Source of the DNA: an uncultured beta proteobacterium
Lineage (GTDB): Bacteria > Pseudomonadota > Gammaproteobacteria > Burkholderiales > SG8-41
Length of the DNA: 38,694 nt
Direction: 5' to 3'
NCBI GenBank assembly: GCA_903889565.1
Contig: CAISYC010000041.1
Coordinates: forward strand, 1 to 38,694
Shown here: positions 17,772 through 24,905 of the stretch, one piece after another
How positions within the stretch are numbered: position 1 is the stretch's first letter
Layout of the letters: each line of letters starts with the position of its first letter
Made by a program: the position numbers and the translations under genes
The notes under the pieces: model-generated
Databases searched by the model: none
Told to the model about the DNA's origin: nothing
Seen by the model: the letters and a program-made list of their open reading frames with translations, nothing else

Positions 17772-18697
17772 GGCGTCAGCGAAGCCAGAATCTCCGTCGC
17801 GCCCTGCGCCCTGAGGCGCCGCGCGAGTTCGTCGCCGAGCGCCTCCGGATCGGCGGCACTGCCGGTCAGTTCCTCACTGAGGATTTGCGAACCGTCGCGC
17901 CGCGCGACAAAACCGCGCAGGCGCAGCTGGTCACCTTCGTTTTGCGCATAGGCGCCGAGCGGCAGCTGGCAGCTGCCCGACAACGCGCGGCTGACCGCAC
18001 GCTCGGCGCGCACGCAGGCGGCGGTGGACGGGTGGTTCATCACACCGAGCAGTTCGATCAGGTCGGCGCGGTCGGCGCGGCATTCGATGCCGAGCGCACC
18101 CTGCCCCGGCGCCGGCAGGCTTTGTTCGGGCGGCAGCACGGCGGCGATGCGGTCGGCGAGGCCGAGCCGCTTGAGGCCGGCGGCGGCGAGAATGATCGCC
18201 GCGTAGGCGCCGTCATCGAGCTTGCGCAAACGCGTCTGCAGATTGCCGCGCAGGGGCTCGACCACCAGCTGCGGATAACGCGCGCGCAACTGGCTTTCGC
18301 GGCGCTGGCTCGACGTGCCGACCACGCTGCCCGGCGGCAGTTCGGCAAGCCCCTTGTAACGGTTGGAGACGAAAGCGTCGCGCGGATCCTCGCGCTCGCT
18401 GATCGCCGCCATCGCAAAACCGTCGGGCAGCACCATCGGCACGTCCTTCATCGAATGCACCGCGAGATCGGCGCGGCCGTCGGCCAGCGCTTCCTCGAGT
18501 TCCTTGACGAACAGCCCCTTGCCGCCGATTTTGTCGAGCGCCTTGTCCAGAATGCGGTCGCCCATCGTGGTCATGCCGAGAATGGTGACGGTGCTTTGCG
18601 GATATAATGCGGCGAGTCGCGCCTGCACGTTGCGCGCCTGCCACATTGCCAGTGCGCTTTCGCGCGATGCGATGACAAGACGGGCGGGCGCTGGCAT
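17768..18697 (-). CDS. hemC: Hydroxymethylbilane synthase (porphobilinogen deaminase)
   Basis: HemC polymerises four porphobilinogens on a dipyrromethane cofactor. The 309 residues from the ATG at 18697 ([20 protein letters not shown]) match the family in full. Signature segments include [38 protein letters not shown]-like [35 protein letters not shown], and the cofactor cysteine in [12 protein letters not shown]. The frame runs on to 18799, but that part would run through the plus-strand thioredoxin-like gene and is not conserved. hemC heads hemCDXY; upstream lies a divergent gene only 53 bp away, so the promoter must lie in or across that gap. Confidence 0.97.
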   Translation of the reverse strand: MPAPARLVIASRESALAMWQARNVQARLAALYPQSTVTILGMTTMGDRILDKALDKIGGKGLFVKELEEALADGRADLAVHSMKDVPMVLPDGFAMAAISEREDPRDAFVSNRYKGLAELPPGSVVGTSSQRRESQLRARYPQLVVEPLRGNLQTRLRKLDDGAYAAIILAAAGLKRLGLADRIAAVLPPEQSLPAPGQGALGIECRADRADLIELLGVMNHPSTAACVRAERAVSRALSGSCQLPLGAYAQNEGDQLRLRGFVARRDGSQILSEELTGSAADPEALGDELARRLRAQGATEILASLTP

Positions 18698-18750
18698 GGC
18701 GGGATGTTGGTGACAGGACTCGGGCGGCGTTTTTACGGCGGAGACTGACG

Positions 18751-19242
18751 GTGAAAAATATCCTGCAATTACTCGGTCTGCTGGCGGCCATTCTAGCATG
18801 CGCAGGCAGCCCGTCGTTTGCCCAGCCGTTTCCGCCGCTCGACGTTGCCGACGATTTTGTCGCGATCGGCAAACTGTCGGCGGCGCGCAAAATGCCGATC
18901 ATGCTGGTGTTCACGCGACCCGATTGCCCCTACTGTGCGCGCGCCAAGAAAGAACACCTCGAGCCGATGCACGTCAGCCAGAGCTACGGCGGCAAGGTCA
19001 TCATGCGCGAAATCATCACGGCCGACGCGCGCACGCTGGTGCGCGATTTCGAAGGCAATCCGACCACCCACGACGAATTCGCGCGCAGATACGATGTGCG
19101 TTCGGTGCCGACGGTGCTGGTGGTGGATGCGCAGGGCAAGCCGCTGGCCGAACCGATCATCGGCCTGAGTTCAAACGACTTCTACAATCTCTATCTCGAA
19201 CAGGCAATCGACGCCGGGCGCATCGCCCTGCGCCAGCGCTGA
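18751..19242 (+). CDS. Periplasmic thioredoxin-like protein (CPYC)
   Basis: A 163-residue exported thioredoxin-fold protein. A signal peptide ([17 protein letters not shown] to about residue 24, cut after SFA) precedes a domain with the redox pair Cys59/Cys62 in [12 protein letters not shown] and the cis-proline loop [10 protein letters not shown]. The CPYC pair is more typical of glutaredoxins and SoxW-like proteins than of TlpA. The start is GTG at 18751, with GGAG at 18740-18743 as ribosome site. It is divergent from hemC and convergent with the secreted hypothetical gene, splitting the otherwise conserved algR-hemC arrangement. Function beyond thiol redox is not known. Confidence 0.85.
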   Translation: MKNILQLLGLLAAILACAGSPSFAQPFPPLDVADDFVAIGKLSAARKMPIMLVFTRPDCPYCARAKKEHLEPMHVSQSYGGKVIMREIITADARTLVRDFEGNPTTHDEFARRYDVRSVPTVLVVDAQGKPLAEPIIGLSSNDFYNLYLEQAIDAGRIALRQR

Positions 19243-19254
19243 ACGGCAGCGGCG

Positions 19255-19797
19255 TCAATTGCACTCGAGGCTGGTGCCGTCGCGTTTGCGCTGGACCGCC
19301 TCGGCATAACCGGCCAGTTCGAAATTGACGAACACCAGATCCTTGCCGCGGTAAGCGGTAATCCGGCCCGAACCGTTCTGCCAGCGCGCGGCATCGTCCG
19401 CCACCGTCGGCGCGCCGTTGCGAGCACTTAATTGGGCGAGCACCGCATCGTAGTACTGCATCTCGGCACTCATCGAAAACTGATAGAGCCGGCCGGCGAG
19501 AAAATTCAGGCGGATTTCGCGCGTGGCGATGCCGTCGAATTTCTCGACATGCGAGACGCAGCCGATATCGGCTTGCGCATCGTCGCGGCGCATGCAGCCA
19601 TAGCCGCGCCTGCCGAGATCCGGCGTGGTGCCGGTCATCTGCGCCAGCGAGGTCGTGATGTCGCGAAAATCAAGATCGCGCTCGAGCCGGCCGTAGCTGG
19701 CACCCAGCGTGATGTCGAGCAGGCCGAAGGTTTCGTCGGCTGCCGCCGCCGGTGCGGCCAGCAGAGCCAGTGCCAATAACAGCAGTTTGCGTGTCAT
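19255..19797 (-). CDS. Secreted protein of unknown function, coupled to the response-regulator gene
   Basis: I do not recognise this family. The 180 residues begin with a clear Sec signal (MTRKLLLLALALLAAPAAAA, cleavage about residue 20). The mature part is about 160 residues with three cysteines, in GYGCMRR, DIGCVSH and the C-terminal LECN. There are no membrane helices. The ATG overlaps the regulator's TGA as ATGA, and the strong GGGAGGA ribosome site lies inside the regulator's last codons. It should therefore be translated as the third gene of the kinase-regulator operon. That suggests a periplasmic role in, or a target of, the signalling system, which is inference from position only. Confidence 0.75.
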   Translation of the reverse strand: MTRKLLLLALALLAAPAAAADETFGLLDITLGASYGRLERDLDFRDITTSLAQMTGTTPDLGRRGYGCMRRDDAQADIGCVSHVEKFDGIATREIRLNFLAGRLYQFSMSAEMQYYDAVLAQLSARNGAPTVADDAARWQNGSGRITAYRGKDLVFVNFELAGYAEAVQRKRDGTSLECN

Positions 19798-20573
19798 AGG
19801 ATCCTCCCGAATTCGCGCACGATGTGCTGTTGCCGCCGGCTCACCGGCAGTTTCTCGACAACGTGATTCAGCACCACCGACCAGCCGCCCTCGCCGTCGC
19901 CATCGGCATCGACACCGACACCGCGTTCGAAGCCGCGGATCGCTTCTTTCGCGACCAGGCAGTTGCGATGAATGCGCACGAAGCGGCCGAAGAATTCCTG
20001 CTCCAGCTTGGCCAGCGACTCTTCAAGCAGGAACTCGCGCTCGGCGGTGCGCACCGTCACATACTTGAGCTCGGCCTTGAGGAACAGCACGTCGGCGAGC
20101 GGAATCAGATGAATGCGTCCGCGCTCGTTGACCGACAGGTGCGAGCGCGCATCCCGCCGCAGTTCCTGCAGCACGTCGGGGCGGATCGGCGCCATGGCGC
20201 GCGCGCGCGTCAGCGCCTCAAGCAGGCGCGCCAGACGGATCGGCTTCAACAGGTAGTCGATCGCGTGCACCTCGAAAGCCTTCAGCGCATAGGCGTCGTA
20301 GGCGGTGGTGAAAATGACCGCCGGCGGCTCGGTGAGTTTTTGCAGATGCTGCGCAACCTCGATGCCGTCGATTTCCGGCATGCGGATGTCGAGCAACACG
20401 ACGTCGGCATTCACCGCCGGAATCAATTCGAGCGCGTGGCGGCCGTTATCGGCCTCGCCGGCGATTTCGAGCGGAATTTTCAGCGCGCAGTCACCCAGCA
20501 AATCGCGCAGACGGTTGCGCGCCGGCGCCTCGTCATCGACCACCAGCACGCGCAGCGGTTGCAGATCGCTCAT
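19794..20573 (-). CDS. AlgR/LytR-type response regulator with LytTR DNA-binding domain
   Basis: A 259-residue two-component regulator. The receiver domain (about 1-125) has the acidic pocket VVDDE (Asp13/Asp14), the phosphoacceptor Asp62 in VVLLDIRMPEIDG, and the conserved Thr and Lys in FTTAYD and YLLKPIRL. The C-terminal LytTR domain (about 145-255) has HLIPLADVLFLKAELKYVTV and FVRIHRNCLVAKEAI, typical of AlgR relatives. It follows the kinase gene with a 67-bp gap. In Pseudomonas the same neighbours (argH, fimS/algZ, algR, hemC) are found, so orthology to algR is likely, but the regulon here is unknown. Confidence 0.92.
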   Translation of the reverse strand: MSDLQPLRVLVVDDEAPARNRLRDLLGDCALKIPLEIAGEADNGRHALELIPAVNADVVLLDIRMPEIDGIEVAQHLQKLTEPPAVIFTTAYDAYALKAFEVHAIDYLLKPIRLARLLEALTRARAMAPIRPDVLQELRRDARSHLSVNERGRIHLIPLADVLFLKAELKYVTVRTAEREFLLEESLAKLEQEFFGRFVRIHRNCLVAKEAIRGFERGVGVDADGDGEGGWSVVLNHVVEKLPVSRRQQHIVREFGRIL

Positions 20574-20640
20574 GCGCGCCCGATCATAATTTTTGCGCGC
20601 GGCGTCAAGCGCGTACCGTAAAAGCTATTGGCGCGTCGCT

Positions 20641-21648
20641 TCATACGCGCCCAGTCACAAAAGGCATCACGATATGCACCTCGTAGCTGTCGGCTCCCGC
20701 GACCGTTTTGATACTCGCTTCGGCATCAAAATGCAATGCCAGGCGCTCGCGGATGTTGGCCAGCGCCATGCGGTTGCCTTCGTGGTGATCGTTTTCGGGC
20801 CGGTAAGGATTGCGCAACATGACCTCAACGCGGTCGCCCTCGCGACGCAGCCGGATGGTGACGGTGCCCGGCTCGACGCGCGGCTCGATGCCGTGATAAA
20901 CGGCGTTTTCCAGCAGCGGCTGCAGCACCAGCGGCGGAATCAGCGCCTCGCCCGGAAAACCGTCAGCGTCCCATTCCACGCGCAGCCGATCGCCGAGGCG
21001 CAGCTGTTCGATGTTGAGATACTGTTTGGCCAGTTCGATCTCCTGCGAGAACGGCGTCAACTGGCGGTTGTCGGCCATCAGCACGCGGAACATCTCGGCC
21101 AGATCCTCGATCACCTGCTCGGCGCGGCGCGGATCCTGCCGCATCAGCGAGAGCACGGCGTTGATGCTGTTGAACAGAAAGTGCGGCCGGATGCGCGCCT
21201 GCAGCGCCTGCAGCCGCGCCTCGGTCAGCGCCGGCGACAAGGCGCGGCCGCGCAGATCGAAATATCCGATCAGCACGCCGGTCACCAGCAACGTAAAAAG
21301 ACAGTAACGCTCGAGCGCACCGCTGGCATTGAACACCTGGTGGCCGAGCAAATACATCGCCGCGGCGACCGCCAGCTCAATCGCAACCAGCGCCGTGATC
21401 GCCCGCGAGTAGCTGAGCTGGTGCAGAATGTCATTGGCGCCGGCCAGCACCAGCAAACTCAGCAGCAGCACCGGCTGCACCTGCGCCGACATATCGACCA
21501 GCACCTCCATCAGCGGCAGCGGGTCGCTCGTTTCAAGCAGCGCCGCGGCCAGACAGATGCCATCGACGATCACCAGAATGCGCAGCAGAATCCCGAGGTT
21601 GCGGAAGTTCGGCAGGGCGCCCGCGTTGGCGTTTTGATTTATACTCAT
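20641..21648 (-). CDS. LytS/AlgZ-type sensor histidine kinase
   Basis: A 335-residue inner-membrane kinase of the His_kinase (LytS) group. The N-terminal half has several hydrophobic segments (about 19-38, 57-72, 85-103, 117-131), consistent with a membrane sensor without a large periplasmic domain. The phosphorylated residue is His156 in [16 protein letters not shown], followed by the N box in [15 protein letters not shown] and the short G box [13 protein letters not shown]. The ATG at 21648 (MSINQN) is chosen over 21693 because a promoter at 21655-21683 would otherwise lie inside the gene. It probably phosphorylates the neighbouring LytTR regulator. It is divergent from argH. Confidence 0.92.
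   Translation of the reverse strand: MSINQNANAGALPNFRNLGILLRILVIVDGICLAAALLETSDPLPLMEVLVDMSAQVQPVLLLSLLVLAGANDILHQLSYSRAITALVAIELAVAAAMYLLGHQVFNASGALERYCLFTLLVTGVLIGYFDLRGRALSPALTEARLQALQARIRPHFLFNSINAVLSLMRQDPRRAEQVIEDLAEMFRVLMADNRQLTPFSQEIELAKQYLNIEQLRLGDRLRVEWDADGFPGEALIPPLVLQPLLENAVYHGIEPRVEPGTVTIRLRREGDRVEVMLRNPYRPENDHHEGNRMALANIRERLALHFDAEASIKTVAGADSYEVHIVMPFVTGRV
21640..21645 (+). promoter_or_regulatory. Candidate -10 box for argH
   Basis: TATACT (five of six matches) lies 30 bp ahead of the preferred argH GTG at 21675, placing transcription start near 21652. No good -35 is visible. The box overlaps the first codons of the divergent kinase gene. Confidence 0.35.
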
Positions 21649-21654
21649 CGTTTG

Positions 21655-21683
21655 ATTATGTGAGAGCAGGACAGGTGGCGCAA
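21655..21683 (-). promoter_or_regulatory. Candidate promoter of the kinase-regulator operon
   Basis: On the minus strand TTGCGC (21678-21683) is followed after a 17-bp spacer by CATAAT (21655-21660). Transcription would begin about seven bases further, at or next to the A of the kinase ATG at 21648, so the message could be leaderless. The box lies inside the 5' end of argH. Confidence 0.45.
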
Positions 21684-23069
21684 GAGAAAACAAAAGACGC
21701 GGCGCTGTGGTCGGGACGCTTCAGCGAGCCGGTCTCCGAACTCGTCAAACGCTTCACCGCCTCGGTCGATTTCGACCGCCGTCTCGCCGAATTCGACATC
21801 GAAGGTTCGCTCGCACACGCGCGCATGCTCAATGCCTGCGGCATTATCAATGCCGACGATCTCGCCGCGATTGAAAAGGGCCTCGGCCAGATCCGCGGTG
21901 AAATTCGCGCCGGCAGCTTTGCATGGTCGCTCGACGCCGAGGACGTTCACCTCAACATCGAAAAACACCTCACTGCACTGGTCGGCGACGCCGGCAAACG
22001 CCTGCACACCGCGCGCTCGCGCAACGATCAGGTTGCCACCGACGTGCGCCTGTATCTGCGCGCGGCGATCGACGACATCGTCGATCTGGTGCAGGCGGTG
22101 CAACGCGCCCTGCTTGACCTCGCCGATGCCAACACCGACACCATCATGCCGGGCTTCACGCATATGCAGGTGGCGCAGCCGGTGTCGTACGCGCACCACC
22201 TGATGGCCTATTACGAAATGCTCGCGCGCGACGGCCAGCGTTTCGCCGACTGCCGCAAACGCGTCAACCGGCTGCCGCTGGGCAGCGCCGCGCTCGCCGG
22301 CACTTCGTTTCCGATTGACCGCCAGATGGTGGCGAAGGAGCTCGGCTTCGACGGCGTTTGCGAAAATTCGCTCGACGCCGTGTCCGACCGCGATTTCGCG
22401 ATCGAATTCTGCGCCGCCGCCGCGCTCGCAATGACCCATTTGTCGCGCTTCTGCGAGGAACTCATCATCTGGATGAATCCGCGCTTCGCGTTTGTCGATC
22501 TCGCCGACCGCTTCTGTACCGGCTCGTCGATCATGCCGCAGAAAAAAAATCCCGACGTGCCCGAGTTGATCCGCGGCAAGACCGGTCGCGTCAACGGCCA
22601 CCTGGTCGCCCTGCTGACTCTGATGAAGGGCCAGCCGCTGGCGTACAACAAGGACAATCAGGAAGACAAGGAACCGCTGTTCGATACCGTCGACACGCTG
22701 GTGACGAGCCTGCGCGTGTTCGCCGACATGATCGGCGGCATCAAGGTCAACGCCGAGGCCATGCGCAAGGCCGCGCTTGAGGGCTTTGCCACCGCCACCG
22801 ATCTGGCCGATTATCTGGTGAAAAAAGGTCTGCCCTTCCGCGAAGCACATGAGGCGGTTGCGCAGGCGGTCAAGTTTGCCGAAGGCCGAGGTTGCGATTT
22901 GTCGGATCTCAAACTTGCCGAACTGCAGCAATTCTCTTCGCTCGTCGAAAAAGACGTGTTTGCTGCGCTGACGCTTGAAGGTTCGCTTAAGGCGCGCAGC
23001 CACATCGGCGGTACTGCGCCGGCGCGGGTCAAGGCCGCCATCGCCAAGGCGCGCAAGACATTGCGCTGA
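21675..23069 (+). CDS. argH: Argininosuccinate lyase
   Basis: ArgH cleaves argininosuccinate to arginine and fumarate, the last step of arginine synthesis. About 464 residues; the fumarase/aspartase signature [12 protein letters not shown] is present. [16 protein letters not shown] carries the substrate-binding region and [14 protein letters not shown] the region with the general-base histidine. The N-terminal block [17 protein letters not shown] matches the family. No ATG is available: GTG occurs at 21660 and at 21675. The second is preferred because AGCAGGA precedes it and the candidate -10 at 21640-21645 leaves a usable leader, but 21660 remains possible. It is divergent from the AlgZ-type kinase, as in pseudomonads. 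Confidence 0.97.
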   Translation: MAQEKTKDAALWSGRFSEPVSELVKRFTASVDFDRRLAEFDIEGSLAHARMLNACGIINADDLAAIEKGLGQIRGEIRAGSFAWSLDAEDVHLNIEKHLTALVGDAGKRLHTARSRNDQVATDVRLYLRAAIDDIVDLVQAVQRALLDLADANTDTIMPGFTHMQVAQPVSYAHHLMAYYEMLARDGQRFADCRKRVNRLPLGSAALAGTSFPIDRQMVAKELGFDGVCENSLDAVSDRDFAIEFCAAAALAMTHLSRFCEELIIWMNPRFAFVDLADRFCTGSSIMPQKKNPDVPELIRGKTGRVNGHLVALLTLMKGQPLAYNKDNQEDKEPLFDTVDTLVTSLRVFADMIGGIKVNAEAMRKAALEGFATATDLADYLVKKGLPFREAHEAVAQAVKFAEGRGCDLSDLKLAELQQFSSLVEKDVFAALTLEGSLKARSHIGGTAPARVKAAIAKARKTLR

Positions 23070-23138
23070 GGCGCGCGCGAAAACGCCGCGCAAGAATCGG
23101 ATAGATCGCCGTCGCCGGCCGGCGTAGCATGCGGCCTC

Positions 23139-24017
23139 ATGAACGATGACGACCACGAACGCCTGCGCAGCGCCATTGTCGCGCTATGCAAACATATTGC
23201 CGCGCATGCCGCGCAGACGCTGACGCTGGCCGAACTCGGCCGAGTGGCCGGATGGAGTCCGTATCACCTGCAGCGCCGCTTCAAGCAGATCGTCGGCGTT
23301 TCGCCGCGCGAATTCCAGGAAACCTGCCGCCTTGATGCGTTCAAGCGCCACGCCCGCGCCGGCGGTTCGCTCGCCGATGCGACCTTCGCCGCCGGTTTCG
23401 GCTCAAGCAGCCGGCTGTATGAAAAAGCCGCGCTGCTCGGCATGACGCCGGCGCATTACCGCAAGCGCGGCGCGACACTCGACATCGCCTATACGGTGTT
23501 CGATTCCCCGCTGGGTCAGGTGCTGATCGCAGCGAGCGCGCGCGGACTCTGCAAGATCAGCCTGGGCGCCAGTGCGCGCGCGCTCGAACGCGAATTGCGC
23601 GACGAATTCGCCGCCGCCGCCTGCCGGCGCGATGATCGCCTGCTGAAAAATTATCGGCAAAAGCTCCAGCGTTACCTCGACGGCGGCAATCCCGATCTGA
23701 CGCTGCCGCTCGACATCCGCGCCACCGCGTTTCAGCGCAAGGTGTGGAACATTCTGCGCGGCATCCCCTACGGCGAAACGCGCAGCTACAGCGAGATCGC
23801 AGCCACGGCCGGCGCGCCGTCGGCCGTGCGCGCGGTGGCGCGCGCCATCGCCACCAATCCGGTCGCACTGGTGATTCCCTGCCATCGTGCCGTGCGCAAG
23901 GATGGCGCACTCGCCGGTTATCGCTGGGGCATTGCGCGCAAGCGCCGCCTGCTCGATAGCGAGCGCGACGCAGCGGCGACGGCCGCTCGTCGCAAGCCGG
24001 CTCAGGCGGTGAAATAA
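23139..24017 (+). CDS. Ada-like AraC regulator fused to O6-alkylguanine-DNA alkyltransferase
   Basis: A 292-residue DNA repair and regulatory protein. The N-terminal AraC-type helix-turn-helix domain (about 20-110) shows LTLAELGRVAGWSPYHLQRRFKQIVGVSP and a second helix pair with DATFAAGFGSSSRLYEKA. The C-terminal methyltransferase domain (about 120-280) has FQRKVWNILRGIPYGETRSY and the acceptor Cys248 in VIPCHRAVRKDG. E. coli Ada has a further N-terminal zinc domain that senses methylphosphotriesters; that domain and its cysteines are absent here. The protein should remove alkyl groups suicidally, but how it would sense damage for transcription is unclear. Its last 16 bp overlap the convergent membrane-protein gene. 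Confidence 0.92.
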   Translation: MNDDDHERLRSAIVALCKHIAAHAAQTLTLAELGRVAGWSPYHLQRRFKQIVGVSPREFQETCRLDAFKRHARAGGSLADATFAAGFGSSSRLYEKAALLGMTPAHYRKRGATLDIAYTVFDSPLGQVLIAASARGLCKISLGASARALERELRDEFAAAACRRDDRLLKNYRQKLQRYLDGGNPDLTLPLDIRATAFQRKVWNILRGIPYGETRSYSEIAATAGAPSAVRAVARAIATNPVALVIPCHRAVRKDGALAGYRWGIARKRRLLDSERDAAATAARRKPAQAVK

Positions 24018-24793
24018 ATGTCGCGGTAGGCGGTGTAGACCGACGCGATCAATACCGGCACCAGCACCAGATAACCGAGTCCGAACGGGATCACTGCGAC
24101 CACGCACAACACCAGTGCGACGATGCTGTAGAGCAGAAACGGCAGCATGTTCTTCAGGCAACCGAAAAAACTCGCCTTCAGCGCGGCGCCGGGCTTCAAG
24201 CCGTGAAACAGCACCAGCGGCGCGGCGAACCACAGCGCCATATACAGCGGAATGCTGACCGCCAGCATCACCAGCAGCACCAGCACCACCGACATGCCCA
24301 AAGCCATCACCGCGGCAGTGCCGCCTTTCAGGGCGGCGACCACGCCGGCGCCGCCGGCGATCAGCACCGCCGGCACCACCATGACGACGATGCCGGCGAG
24401 CACCAGCATGCCGAGCACCATCAGGTCGCTGGTTTTTTCCTTGAATCCCGTGAACAGGGTTGCAACCTCGGCACTGCCGCCATTGTCGAGCGTGCGGCAC
24501 ATCGCCATGAAGCCGGCACCGAACACCGGATACAACAGCATGTTGGCAATGCCGCCGAGCAGCGGAATCAGGCCGAGCACAATCGAACAGGCGAAATAAA
24601 TAATGAACAGCAGCACCCATAATCCGGGCTGCTTCATGAACAGGCCGAACGCCGCTGCGATCCATGTCCAACCGCGCCCGGCGTCGAGCGAACGCCCGGT
24701 TGCGCTGAATTGGCCGGCGCCAGCGCCGGCGGGTTCGGCGGTCGCTTCGCCTGGCAGCGGTGCCGGCGGCTGATATGGATTCATCTCACTCAT
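24002..24793 (-). CDS. BPSS1780-family integral membrane protein
   Basis: A 263-residue polytopic membrane protein of unknown function, a family seen mainly in betaproteobacteria. The N-terminus is Pro-rich and cytoplasmic (MSEMNPYQPPAPLPGEA). The family block GWTWIAAAFGLFMKQPGLWV follows, then about six hydrophobic helices, with FGAGFMAMCRTLDNGG between helices 2 and 3. The ATG at 24793 is chosen because NPYQPP-type starts are typical of the family and the upstream extension to 24889 is not. It is convergent with the Ada-like gene (16-bp overlap) and divergent from the FAD/Fe-S dehydrogenase. Confidence 0.82.
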   Translation of the reverse strand: MSEMNPYQPPAPLPGEATAEPAGAGAGQFSATGRSLDAGRGWTWIAAAFGLFMKQPGLWVLLFIIYFACSIVLGLIPLLGGIANMLLYPVFGAGFMAMCRTLDNGGSAEVATLFTGFKEKTSDLMVLGMLVLAGIVVMVVPAVLIAGGAGVVAALKGGTAAVMALGMSVVLVLLVMLAVSIPLYMALWFAAPLVLFHGLKPGAALKASFFGCLKNMLPFLLYSIVALVLCVVAVIPFGLGYLVLVPVLIASVYTAYRDIYFTA

Positions 24794-24905
24794 GTGTTCT
24801 CCGATCGGATGGCGTGCGCGGACTATCCTATTGGAATACCCGGGGCAAGACAAATGGCCGCCGGCTGCGGCGGTGAGGCCTGGCGGCAACCGTTAGAATG
24901 ACGCC

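Noticed and set aside
18603-18608. TATAAT on the plus strand inside hemC as promoter of the thioredoxin-like gene
   Set aside because: The hexamer is perfect but no -35 fits at 16-18 bp, and it lies in coding sequence about 140 bp upstream of the GTG. Possible, but not supported enough to list.
21645-23156. 503-codon open frame on the minus strand
   Set aside because: Antisense to argH, with an unlikely composition. The real minus-strand gene in this area is the kinase ending its 5' side at 21648.
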